From: Nitrososphaera sp.
Lineage (GTDB): Archaea; Thermoproteota; Nitrososphaeria; Nitrososphaerales; Nitrososphaeraceae
Length of the DNA: 64,000 bases
Assembly (NCBI GenBank): GCA_039938515.1
Contig: JBDUUL010000010.1
Coordinates: 62,001-126,000, forward strand
Direction: 5' to 3'
The notes under the pieces were generated by a model. That model ran no database searches. It was not told the origin of the DNA and was given only the letters and a program-made list of their open reading frames with translations. Positions 28,474-36,337 of this stretch are shown here, in pieces. Each line of letters opens with the position of its first letter. Positions within the stretch are counted from its first letter, which is position 1. The translations under genes were made by a program, and so were the position numbers.

Positions 28474-29182
28474 CCTTGACAGTCACGAACTGGCAATGAT
28501 GCAGTTGTCAGATTCGTTCTTTCCGTCAGGGATGTTTGGCATGTCTGGTGGTCTTGAGTCCATGGCTAAGGCGAATTGGATTAAGGATAAGAAAGCGGTC
28601 AGTGAGTTCTTACATCAGCAAATCCTCTTTCAAATTGTGCCGTGCGACTGCATGGCGTTTTCAATCGCAATAGATGCCGCAAGAAAAGGTGATCTTCGAT
28701 TAGCCGTCAAAGTTGACCATGCATACCTCGCAATGAAACTTGTGTCAGAAGTCCGGTTGGCATCGGTGCGCTCAGGCAGGCAGCTGCTTAAAAGTGTCCT
28801 GCAGGTTTCAAGAATAAAGTTTGCATCCCAGTTTAATGAAAAGATAGACACTGGTAAGGCAGAGGGCTCTTATCCAGTCTGTATGGCGATTGCCGCGACT
28901 GCATTTGACATCCCAAAGACAAGCGCCTTGCGCATAGTACTCTATACCTATTGCACATCCATTACCGCCGCAGCTGTGCGCCTTGGACTCTTGGACCACA
29001 TTGAAGCCCAGACTGTCCTGAAGCAAATGCATCAACTGATTAATTCAGAAGCCATCCGCGCATCAGATCCAAAATTTAGCAAGAACGCCGACCCATTATC
29101 GATTCTGTGGCAGCTAAGCCCGCTTGTAGACATTGCTCAAATGCTGCACGAACGCGACGAACTACGAATGTTTATTACTTGA
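28451..29182 (+). CDS. ureF: Urease accessory protein UreF
   Basis: UreF is an all-helical scaffold that, with UreD and UreG, opens apo-urease for activation. Family marks: MMQLSDSFFPSGMFGMSGGLES near the N-terminus (QLSDSxFP...G.S.GLE), a central CDCMAFSIA helix and a closing region with SPLVDIAQMLHE. The 243 residues are normal in length. It overlaps ureE, and only 25 bases separate its stop from the chosen start of ureG. Confidence 0.92.
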   Translation: MATIRTPNLDSHELAMMQLSDSFFPSGMFGMSGGLESMAKANWIKDKKAVSEFLHQQILFQIVPCDCMAFSIAIDAARKGDLRLAVKVDHAYLAMKLVSEVRLASVRSGRQLLKSVLQVSRIKFASQFNEKIDTGKAEGSYPVCMAIAATAFDIPKTSALRIVLYTYCTSITAAAVRLGLLDHIEAQTVLKQMHQLINSEAIRASDPKFSKNADPLSILWQLSPLVDIAQMLHERDELRMFIT

Positions 29183-29207
29183 TCGAATAAAGTGTCTGCG
29201 AAGCCAA

Positions 29208-29951
29208 ATGAAGAGGGCTGGAGTTGCTCCAAAGGCGCGTATTCCACGCGTTGGCGTAGGTGGACCGGTGGGATGCGGAAAAACTCGGCTTATTGAGGTA
29301 ATTGTACCGCTTTTGAGCAGTCAAGGGTATCGCTGCTGCATTATTTCAAATGACGTGGTGTCAAAGGAGGATGCGGTGCGAATGAGGCGAATTCTAGCCA
29401 CAGAGGCTCACATCATGCCTGAAGAGTTGATAATCGGAATCGCTACCGGCGGCTGCCCGCACACCGCTATTCGCGAGGATCCGTCAGTAAACTTGGCCGT
29501 AATTGATGAAATAGAACGAAAGGACCCTTTGCTTGACTTGATCTTAATTGAGAGCGGTGGTGACAACACTATGACTACATTCAGTCCTGCCCTCGCAGAC
29601 TATTTTATTTACATTGTAGACGTCGCGGGCGGCGACAAGTATCCGCGTAAAAGGGGACTTGGAATTGAAAGTTGCGACCTTCTCGTCGTAAACAAGGTGG
29701 ACCTTGCACCTTTCGTTGGCGCGGATATCGAGGCAATGATTCGTGACGCTAGGATTGTGAGGAATGGGAAACCGTTTGAGTTTATTGATTGCAAATCAGG
29801 AGCAGGAGTAGAGAAAGTCGTCAGGCACATCGTTCGTGATGTTCTGTTTGACGCGCCAGCAAAAAAGAGTAATGACGGAGCTTTAAGTCATACTGCTGGC
29901 TCTAAAAAAGCGTCACAAAGACAAGGCATGCATGCAAAAAAACCTCGCTAG
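29208..29951 (+). CDS. ureG: Urease accessory GTPase UreG
   Basis: UreG binds GTP and nickel and drives nickel insertion. I use ATG 29208 because the protein then starts just before the first strand (RIPRVGVGGPVGCGKT), whereas the longer frame overlaps ureF with unlike residues. The P-loop GPVGCGKT, the metal motif CPH (GGCPHTAIRED), the switch region IESGGDN and the base-recognition NKVD are all present. A polar tail of about 35 residues, rich in Lys, Ser and His, is appended. Confidence 0.95.
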   Translation: MKRAGVAPKARIPRVGVGGPVGCGKTRLIEVIVPLLSSQGYRCCIISNDVVSKEDAVRMRRILATEAHIMPEELIIGIATGGCPHTAIREDPSVNLAVIDEIERKDPLLDLILIESGGDNTMTTFSPALADYFIYIVDVAGGDKYPRKRGLGIESCDLLVVNKVDLAPFVGADIEAMIRDARIVRNGKPFEFIDCKSGAGVEKVVRHIVRDVLFDAPAKKSNDGALSHTAGSKKASQRQGMHAKKPR

Positions 29952-29962
29952 GCAGACCTGCT

Positions 29963-30889
29963 TTGAATCACAACACATCCAGATCGGACACCGATTTTAC
30001 AGCCGAAGCCGGCTTTCTGAAGCTGAGCCTGGCTCCAAGCTCGCAATTGCCTTATTCAAATCGACCAAAGACCACAATTAAATGCGCTGAATCAAAAGCG
30101 CCGTTGCTTATTCAAAGAGCGTTATATCCTGAACCTTCATACCCGTTTCTTGCACACATTTACATGATGTCTTCAGCAGGCGGAATCCTGCAGGGTGATC
30201 GGCTGAACATCTCAATAGAGTCCGAACCTCACTCATACGCCTCTGTAACGACTCAAGCGTCTACCAAAATCTATAGAATGGATCGAGGCTATGCCACCCA
30301 ACAAATCTCTCTACGCATAAATAAAGACGCTTACCTTGAATTCCTGCCGCATTCGAACATTCCCTATAAAGGCTCAAAATTTCACCAAACCACATCTATA
30401 CAAGCTGACACTGGCTCGGTGCTAGTCTATTCTGAAACAATGTCTGCTGGCAGGATAGCTTTTGGCGAGAGATTTGACTTCAATTCGCTTGAGCTACAGA
30501 TAACGGCACGGCATTCTTCAGGCAAGCTGTTGTTTCATGATAGTTCGAAGTTCAGATCCATGCGGAATGCTGGGCAAAGTTTCAATCATGCTGCACAGCT
30601 TGACAAGCTATTTGGAAAAAGGGACATTCTGTCTACCGTCTACATTGTGAGCCCTTCATCCGACCAAACTCTCACTGGGTTAGACGAAGATTTCTTCCAG
30701 CTCCTGCAAACCGAGCGTGAATTTATTGCTAAATGTGGTTCTTCGGCAAAGAGCGCATTTATTTCAGGAATTTCTTCATTACCCAATAACTCAGGCCTTG
30801 TTATTAGGATGCTCTCGAATTCGATTGATCAAATCGAAAGCGTCATTAGCAGAGTTTCACGCATATGCCGCAAACAATTTCTTTCCTGA
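29963..30889 (+). CDS. ureD: Urease accessory protein UreD (UreH)
   Basis: UreD is the beta-sheet-rich scaffold that contacts apo-urease and passes nickel from UreG. Motifs SSAGGILQGDRL, VTTQASTKIYRM and LEFLPHSNIPYKGSKF are those of the family. The 308 residues are slightly longer than usual. The start is TTG, 11 bases after ureG, and it ends the ureEFGD operon. Codon third positions look AT-rich compared with genes left of the island. Confidence 0.92.
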   Translation: MNHNTSRSDTDFTAEAGFLKLSLAPSSQLPYSNRPKTTIKCAESKAPLLIQRALYPEPSYPFLAHIYMMSSAGGILQGDRLNISIESEPHSYASVTTQASTKIYRMDRGYATQQISLRINKDAYLEFLPHSNIPYKGSKFHQTTSIQADTGSVLVYSETMSAGRIAFGERFDFNSLELQITARHSSGKLLFHDSSKFRSMRNAGQSFNHAAQLDKLFGKRDILSTVYIVSPSSDQTLTGLDEDFFQLLQTEREFIAKCGSSAKSAFISGISSLPNNSGLVIRMLSNSIDQIESVISRVSRICRKQFLS

Positions 30890-30922
30890 CCCAGAGTCAA
30901 GCTAGTTCAATCACTCACAATG

Positions 30923-31330
30923 TTACCTTAGTTCGCGGGCATCGTCCATTACACGGTACATGTTCCAGTGCTGATTCTCCTTAGGCGGGATTCTAGCAAG
31001 CTGCTCTAATGGCATGACGACAAGGTACCCGTGGTGAATAACAAATGACGCTGACGAAACGACTAGCGCTCCATCAATATCCAAAAATGAAATACTGCAT
31101 GAGAATGGGTTTGCATCATCCACGATACAGTATTTGTGTTTTCGATACTTGTCCAGAACCTGAATCTGAAAGTACGCTAAAGCTCGAGTTTGGCCGCTTG
31201 ATTGATCATCCTGACGCAATTGAAATGAATTTTTTGTAAGAGTGTCTAGGGCATCATTTTCAGTCATCCATGGAAGATCCAAAATGTCATCATTGCGGTT
31301 TTCCGCCGCTCCAGGCTCCAATCGGCTCAA
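30923..31330 (-). CDS. Hypothetical protein
   Basis: A 135-residue protein facing the urease accessory operon. The middle (KYCIVDDANPFSCSISFLDIDGALVVSSASFVIHHGYLVVMPL, in two halves) looks like a small beta-rich fold. The N-terminal 40 residues are acidic and polar. The TTG start is uncertain; an ATG at 31267 would give 114 residues. A competing frame on the plus strand is less protein-like. No family recognised. Confidence 0.45.
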   Translation of the reverse strand: MSRLEPGAAENRNDDILDLPWMTENDALDTLTKNSFQLRQDDQSSGQTRALAYFQIQVLDKYRKHKYCIVDDANPFSCSISFLDIDGALVVSSASFVIHHGYLVVMPLEQLARIPPKENQHWNMYRVMDDARELR

Positions 31331-31364
31331 CCATCAAAAAAAGATGTAGAGGTCAAAAATATGG

Positions 31365-31619
31365 CTAGAGTGGAGCCATTGTGTCTATAAGACGCGCGTT
31401 TGTAACCAGACCGTCCTTTTCCTGTATTATGAGGTCCACTGTGTACTGCATACCTCCTAGCATGAAGGTGGTCTGGACGTCCCAGGAATCGCGGTTCAGT
31501 TCACTCGGAAACGGAAACAGCACTCTAATCTTAAAGTCTCTGATGTCTGAGCCGTAAAGGGATTGGATGGCGCTCCGCGAGGCCTTTTCGATCTCCACGT
31601 TAGATTTGACTGGGTTCAT
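31365..31619 (-). CDS. Small hypothetical protein under a urea-type promoter
   Basis: From ATG 31619 the protein has 84 residues with a helix (EIEKASRSAIQSLYG) and three or four strands (FKIRVLFPF, VQTTFMLGGMQYTVDLIIQEKDG). The end is NARLIDTMAPL. The family is unknown. It starts 15 bases after a TTACTAA motif next to a TATA element, the same arrangement as ureA, the ureohydrolase, the ParB-like gene and the SSS permease, so it is probably part of the same response. Confidence 0.6.
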   Translation of the reverse strand: MNPVKSNVEIEKASRSAIQSLYGSDIRDFKIRVLFPFPSELNRDSWDVQTTFMLGGMQYTVDLIIQEKDGLVTNARLIDTMAPL

Positions 31620-31633
31620 AACCAATTATATAG

Positions 31634-31650
31634 TTAGTAAGTTAATAAAC
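31634..31650 (-). promoter_or_regulatory. TATA plus TTACTAA element
   Basis: On the minus strand a TATA-like GTTTATTAAC is followed directly by TTACTAA, about 15 bases before the ATG of the small hypothetical gene. Confidence 0.5.
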
Positions 31651-31808
31651 CTTTTTGAGCATGATTTTTGGAATTGCTAGAAGGTGTGTAATCTACCCTT
31701 GAGATTCAATGCTGGTATCAGAACAATCCGTAGAATACTCAGAAAATGGATTTGCATAAATACACGCCGAACTACTTTCACCTGTTTGATGCTTCTGGAG
31801 GTTGACAA

Positions 31809-33656
31809 TTGGTTTTGATTCAAAAGAATGCAATCCAACGAATACTTGGAGAAGACGTCAAACGTTCAAGCGGTCAAGACGCTAGACGCTCCAATCTTCT
31901 AGCAGCCCGACTCATTGCGGAACTCATGAAGAACTCCCTAGGCCCGCGCGGACTTGAAAAAATGTTTGTCGATATAATGGGCGAGGTGACCGTGACAAAA
32001 GACGGCGCTACGCTGCTTCGCAAAATTGATGTTGAACATCCTGCGGCAAAAGTCCTCATAGAAGCTTCAAACTCTGTTGATAATGAAGTTGGCGACGGCA
32101 CAAAAGCTGTCGTTGTGGTCATTGGAGCTCTACTGGAAAAGGCCGAAGAAATGCTCGACAAAGGTATCTCTCCTGCCATGATTATTGACGGCTACCAGAG
32201 TGCCCTAGAGCTGGCTCTTGTGGAACTGGAGAATCTGGCAGAAAAACATGCCGGTCCCGATAAGGACACGATGGGCCGCCTGGTGCAAACTAGTCTTGAC
32301 TCAAAATCGCTGGGGCCTGCGGTAAAGAACGTTACTGACATGATCGTTGACGCTGCACTTTCAGTTGCTGATTCCAGTCGCAAGAGCATTGATGTCGACA
32401 ACATCAAGATTGAGCAAAAACTCGGAGACATGTCGATGACACAGCTCATTAAGGGAATGGTCGTTGACAAAACTATAGACAGTTCATCAATGCCAAAGAG
32501 CATTGAAAAAGCCAGGATAATGCTCATTGATGACGATCTTGAAGGCAGAACTACAAGGACTGGATCGCAAATTAACATCAATTCGCCGAAGCTAATGATG
32601 TCTTTCAAAAAAGAGGAAACTGAAGAAATTCGATCCAAAGTCAAACATATCATAGAGTCCGGGGCAAATGTTGTTTTCTCAAGGAAGGGAATAAACACAC
32701 TTGCGCAGCACTTACTTGCCAGAGAGGGAATCATTTCTGTTAGAAGGGTAAAAGAGAATGATCTTCTCTGGCTTGCCAGGGCGACGGGGGCATCTATCGC
32801 AGCAAGGCTAGACCATGAGCATGAGGTTCACTATGGTTCAGACGGTCATGACCATGATCACCACAGTCACGAGCACAAACATGCTCACACTCATTCGGAA
32901 AGATACTCCACGCGCCACGACGATTTCCATCCTCACTATCATCACGGGGATATCGATATTAAACTTGGATTTGCTGAACGGGTTTCTGAGCGAGTAATAG
33001 GTGACGATAGAATGGTGTTCGTCGAAAGCTGCAGGAACCCAAGGGCTGTTACGATTCTGTTGCGAGCGGGTTCAAAGCGCACTCTCGATGAGTTCCAGCG
33101 CTCAACAATTGACGGCATATCTGTTCTGAGAGACTATTTTACCAAACCTGCAATCATCTCAGGAGGGGGATCAGCCGAAGCTGCCATTGCGAAAAGGCTC
33201 AGGAATACTGCAAACTCGATTCCTTCCCGGGAGCAAATCGTCCTTTCAATGTTCGCAGACGCGCTTGAGGAAATTCCTCTCACCCTGGCTAGAAATGCCG
33301 GCATGGACGTCATTAACACGCTTGCTACGCTACGACACGAGCATCGCGACGATAATAGGGGCCACACCGGTAGGGGCAAAACATATGGAGTAGACGTATT
33401 CGGAAGAAAAGTCTCACAAATGTATCCTGCAGTGGTAGAACCCGTTCTTGTCAAGGAACAGGTGCTCAAGACAGCCACCGAGGTCGCAAACCTGTTACTC
33501 CGAGTAGATGATGTCCTAATGGCGAAGCCTGCAATGAACACGCACACACATGCAAATGGGACTACACACTCTCATGGAGGCGGAGATAAGGCGCATCAAC
33601 ATGACTATTTTGACCGACTAGGAAAGATGCAGCGGCCAAGCCACCATTATTACTAG
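31809..33656 (+). CDS. Histidine-rich thermosome paralogue (group II chaperonin)
   Basis: The whole group II chaperonin fold is present: GPRG, KDGATLL, GDGT, the hydrolytic Asp of STIDGI, SGGGSAE and NAGMDV. It differs from the canonical subunit at 43572 in two additions. A loop in the apical domain, residues about 336-379, has 17 His in 44 residues (HDHDHHSHEHKH and neighbours). The C-terminus, residues about 577-613, adds eight more His. The usual GDGTT is GDGTK. Placed between urease accessory genes and a ureohydrolase, it may bind nickel or help fold nickel enzymes; this is inference. The TTG start follows a TATA-like CATAAATAC. Confidence 0.92.
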   Translation: MVLIQKNAIQRILGEDVKRSSGQDARRSNLLAARLIAELMKNSLGPRGLEKMFVDIMGEVTVTKDGATLLRKIDVEHPAAKVLIEASNSVDNEVGDGTKAVVVVIGALLEKAEEMLDKGISPAMIIDGYQSALELALVELENLAEKHAGPDKDTMGRLVQTSLDSKSLGPAVKNVTDMIVDAALSVADSSRKSIDVDNIKIEQKLGDMSMTQLIKGMVVDKTIDSSSMPKSIEKARIMLIDDDLEGRTTRTGSQININSPKLMMSFKKEETEEIRSKVKHIIESGANVVFSRKGINTLAQHLLAREGIISVRRVKENDLLWLARATGASIAARLDHEHEVHYGSDGHDHDHHSHEHKHAHTHSERYSTRHDDFHPHYHHGDIDIKLGFAERVSERVIGDDRMVFVESCRNPRAVTILLRAGSKRTLDEFQRSTIDGISVLRDYFTKPAIISGGGSAEAAIAKRLRNTANSIPSREQIVLSMFADALEEIPLTLARNAGMDVINTLATLRHEHRDDNRGHTGRGKTYGVDVFGRKVSQMYPAVVEPVLVKEQVLKTATEVANLLLRVDDVLMAKPAMNTHTHANGTTHSHGGGDKAHQHDYFDRLGKMQRPSHHYY

Positions 33657-33663
33657 TTGTTGA

Positions 33664-34062
33664 TTAAACCAGGGGTTGAAAGTCCGACGATGCGTTCGAC
33701 AGCCGAATGGGCGAGTCTATCTTCAACCGCACAGGAGCCTCGCCATCGACAGCAGCCTCGATCAACAGCTGTTGTAGTGACTCTGGAACACCTATCAGAA
33801 CAGATTCGTGAGATAGGATCACTCTTGCCTGTCTTTCAATTTCAGCGGGCGCTATGCTCGCCCGCAGTCCATTAACAGCATACGAACAATACAACAATAT
33901 CGACTCATTGACATTGAGCTTCAACCCGCGATCGAGTTTTTCCTTAACCGCGATGGCGCTCCTAAAAAAGATCTCCTCATCAGATCCGTTTTCAAAACTC
34001 ATTGTCCTCAAAAGAGGAGGGACGTCAGGCTCTCCCTTTATGATCGCTCTGACGTGAATCAT
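33664..34062 (-). CDS. Orphan urease gamma-like (UreA-like) protein
   Basis: Residues about 35-125 align with UreA of this window: EKLDRGLKLNVNESILL matches [16 protein letters not shown], then ARVILSHESVLIGVPE matches [14 protein letters not shown], and the end has LKIDSPI against VHDPI. A 30-residue N-terminal extension is added. The standard UreA start (LxPREIDK) is missing. No second ureB or ureC accompanies it. It lies 10 bases upstream of the ureohydrolase-type gene's end-side on the same strand and faces the thermosome paralogue. It could modify urease or serve the ureohydrolase. The homology is clear by eye, the role unknown. Confidence 0.75.
   Translation of the reverse strand: MIHVRAIIKGEPDVPPLLRTMSFENGSDEEIFFRSAIAVKEKLDRGLKLNVNESILLYCSYAVNGLRASIAPAEIERQARVILSHESVLIGVPESLQQLLIEAAVDGEAPVRLKIDSPIRLSNASSDFQPLV
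33694..33707 (+). repeat. Dispersed 14-base element, copy 2
   Basis: GTTCGACAGCCGAA, here inside the 3' end of the UreA-like gene and about 40 bases after the stop of the thermosome paralogue. Confidence 0.55.
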
Positions 34063-34071
34063 ATCTAGAAC

Positions 34072-35217
34072 TCACTTTGACTTCTTGGCATATTCCAGTG
34101 GAGCCCTCTTAGGGACCTTCGCCTTCGGCCCGTTGCCAAAGTCATATGTGTGACCTTGGCCACGGTAAAGCTTTGGACGCACAGGCTTGCCTTCACTCTT
34201 GCCCTTCTTGGTCAAAGATAGTCCTGCCATCAGCTCAACGATGAGCCTGTTTGCAAGACCAGAAGTGATGCCCCCGTTGTATGAATTTCCATCACTTACG
34301 TCATAATTAGGCGCCACTTCTACCAAGTCAAACGCAAACCTGTCAGGATCAAATGAGGTTGAGAGTAGTCTCATAAGCCTCATGCCTTCTCTTGAGGTCA
34401 GACCGTTTGGCTCCGGCTCGCCAGTGCCCGGTGCATATGCCGGATCGAAGGTGTCAATGTCCCAGCTGATGTAGACTGCATCGACATTGTCATTTGCCCT
34501 GTCAGCAGCTTCTTTTGCTATCCTGTCAATTCCAAGTTCCTCTACATCTAGCATGGTAAACCATTGAAAGTCCTGGTCAGCCATCCATTTGTACAAATCC
34601 GGACCGGGCCAATAGCCACGCGGGCCGATGAGTGTGTAGTTCTTGCCCTTCAGGCATCCAAGTTCCATGATCCTTCTTATGTGCGCGCCGTGGTCGTACT
34701 TGAAGCCGCAGAGTCCCTGGGGCGCGCAATCTGCGTGTGTGTCAATGTGAATCATTCCAATGTTTTTGTACTTTTTCGAAAATGCTCGAACATTTGCAAA
34801 TGTAATCGAGTGGTCGCCTCCAAGCATAACAGGGATGCCGTCGATGTCGAGGACTTCCTTCACTTTGTCGGTCATCCTTCTGTGCGATTCTACAACGTCT
34901 CCAGGAGATACTACGACATCGCCATAATCTACAGTTTTGAAGACTCCAAAGGGATCGACTCCGGTCTCAATGTTGAAGTGTTCGTAAGGCGGAGAGGGCA
35001 CTGTCGATGCGGCTCTAATGGCGCGCGGACCGTATCTGGCGCCTGGCCTGATTGTGGTCCCAAAGTCAAACGGTTCGCCGATAATTGCGATGTCTGGCTT
35101 TACCTTCTTTAGTTCATCTCTGCTTCTTACCCAAGGCAATTTCAGAAAGGTGGGGATTCCCACAAAAATTGGTTCGTCATTGCCTTTGTACGAGTCTCCG
35201 TAAAATTCCATTCCCAT
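34072..35217 (-). CDS. Arginase/agmatinase-family ureohydrolase, possibly guanidine hydrolase
   Basis: The di-metal motifs of the family are complete: GGDHS, DTHAD (in place of the usual DAHxD) and DIDTFDPAYAPGTGEPEP. At 381 residues it is longer than agmatinase (about 300), with about 40 extra residues in front (FVGIPTFLKLPWVRS) and a basic tail. The family releases urea from agmatine, arginine, guanidinobutyrate or, in the Ni-dependent GdmH of Synechocystis, from guanidine itself. The longer N-terminus and the nickel/urease surroundings favour a GdmH-like role, but agmatinase remains possible. Promoter: TATA, two TTAGTAA copies, then the ATG. It ends 10 bases before the UreA-like start. Confidence 0.85.
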   Translation of the reverse strand: MGMEFYGDSYKGNDEPIFVGIPTFLKLPWVRSRDELKKVKPDIAIIGEPFDFGTTIRPGARYGPRAIRAASTVPSPPYEHFNIETGVDPFGVFKTVDYGDVVVSPGDVVESHRRMTDKVKEVLDIDGIPVMLGGDHSITFANVRAFSKKYKNIGMIHIDTHADCAPQGLCGFKYDHGAHIRRIMELGCLKGKNYTLIGPRGYWPGPDLYKWMADQDFQWFTMLDVEELGIDRIAKEAADRANDNVDAVYISWDIDTFDPAYAPGTGEPEPNGLTSREGMRLMRLLSTSFDPDRFAFDLVEVAPNYDVSDGNSYNGGITSGLANRLIVELMAGLSLTKKGKSEGKPVRPKLYRGQGHTYDFGNGPKAKVPKRAPLEYAKKSK

Positions 35218-35230
35218 AGTGGCTCTACTA

Positions 35231-35260
35231 TTAGTAATTACTTAGTAAGCGTTTTTAAAT
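35231..35260 (-). promoter_or_regulatory. Ureohydrolase promoter with two TTACTAA copies
   Basis: On the minus strand: TATA (ATTTAAAAAC, 35251-35260), TTACTAA at 35242-35248 and a second TTACTAA at 35231-35237, then the ATG at 35217. The doubled motif, 11 bases apart (one helical turn), is the strongest version of this element in the island. Confidence 0.55.
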
Positions 35261-35301
35261 ATTGCTAAGTAAATTACGTCGAGCCCGTGAAAAGCAGGTT
35301 T

Positions 35302-36054
35302 TCAGCGCTTTAACTGCTTGGCAAGCAAAGTCCTGACGTACTGCGTCACTTCTAGGCCATTTTCATTTGCATATTCGTTCAGCCTATCCCACAAATCTTT
35401 GTCAACTCTGTTTCGGGGGTCAAACACTAACCTGATTGTGAGCAATCCTTTTGGCGCTCCACGCTTGACGCCAGCTTTCGACATTTCTTCTTGAAGAGTT
35501 CCCGAGCGTGCTGCAGAAACAAGCCTTTCTTGAACAGACTTGGGTTTGCGGGCTATCTTTATAGCCTCAAAAGCAGTGATTTGGCCTTTTTCTATGTTTT
35601 CTTGAAGCGCTTCGGGCAAATTAAGGATGCTTAGCCATTCGCTAACGGTGCTCTTGGGAAGGCCATACTTTAGCGCAACCTTAGTTATGCCCCCGTCAGT
35701 GGAATCAACTAGCCTCTTCACCATCCTTCCTTTCTCGATCGGCGACAAGTCCTTGCGAACAAGATTCTCAAATAACGACGCAGCCTCTGCTTCGGCTCCT
35801 TCGAGCTCTGTTATTACAGCAGGAATCTCGCGCTCGCCCTTCGCGCTGAGAGCAAAGTAGCGACGTCTGCCAATGAGCAGCTTATACCGTTTGCTTTCAT
35901 CGTCAAACCTGACGACGACTGGCTGAAGCAAGTCAAATTTTGCGAGATGTTCTTTCATTAGGTGATCTTTATCGTCCTCTCCAAAGGAGTGATCCTTACG
36001 AACATTCTCATTTGCAATGTCTATCAGGTTGATCGGAATCGTCTTTATCTTCAT
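35302..36054 (-). CDS. ParB-like DNA-binding protein
   Basis: I take ATG 36054 (MKIKTIPINLIDIANENVR). Residues about 1-95 form the ParB/Srx-like domain with the nucleotide-binding box LIGRRRYFAL and ENLVRKDLSPIEKG. Residues about 105-150 form the helix-turn-helix (ITKVALKYGLPKSTVSEWLSIL). A C-terminal domain (LTIRLVFDPRNRVDKDLW...QYVRTLLAKQL) resembles a ribbon-helix-helix. ParB proteins bind parS-like DNA; some, such as KorB, act as regulators. No ParA lies beside it (the ParA-like gene is at 60 kb). Its own promoter carries TTACTAA, and four palindromic elements lie around it. Confidence 0.85.
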   Translation of the reverse strand: MKIKTIPINLIDIANENVRKDHSFGEDDKDHLMKEHLAKFDLLQPVVVRFDDESKRYKLLIGRRRYFALSAKGEREIPAVITELEGAEAEAASLFENLVRKDLSPIEKGRMVKRLVDSTDGGITKVALKYGLPKSTVSEWLSILNLPEALQENIEKGQITAFEAIKIARKPKSVQERLVSAARSGTLQEEMSKAGVKRGAPKGLLTIRLVFDPRNRVDKDLWDRLNEYANENGLEVTQYVRTLLAKQLKR

Positions 36055-36063
36055 AGCAACCAA

Positions 36064-36088
36064 TTAGTAATCTACGTATTTATAATTA
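36064..36088 (-). promoter_or_regulatory. ParB-like gene promoter with TTACTAA
   Basis: On the minus strand a TATA element (TAATTATAAATA, about 36077-36088) is followed by TTACTAA (36064-36070), 10 bases before the ATG. Between them lies CGTAGATTAC, close to the half-sites found upstream of 36338 and in the nickel permease promoter. Confidence 0.5.
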
Positions 36089-36131
36089 TCTATGCTTTAA
36101 TTAACAATGAATCGGCATTGCAGATACTCTT

Positions 36132-36146
36132 AGTTCGACAGCCGAA
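36132..36146 (+). repeat. Dispersed element, copy 3
   Basis: GTTCGACAGCCGAAC, an imperfect 7+1+7 palindrome about 80 bases upstream of the ParB-like gene start. Confidence 0.6.
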
Positions 36147-36246
36147 CCGATACACCAATTTAATTCACGTCTGCCCTGCAAGCAAATTCAAGAGCAACTC
36201 ACATTAGTCAAACGGCAAATATTTCACAATTTACGCGAATTAGAAA

Positions 36247-36289
36247 GTAAATTACGCATGATTTTTTTATTCTCCGTTACGTAGTTTAC
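36247..36289 (+). promoter_or_regulatory. Inverted repeat upstream of the 36338 gene
   Basis: GTAAATTACG (36247-36256) and CGTAGTTTAC (36280-36289), with a 23-base gap, form an inverted repeat with nine of ten pairs. It lies upstream of a TATA-like CCTTAAATC and mirrors the pair in the nickel permease promoter. Confidence 0.5.
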
Positions 36290-36337
36290 ATTTCGAACCT
36301 AAAACCTTAAATCTTTTCATAAGACTTAGGATCGATT

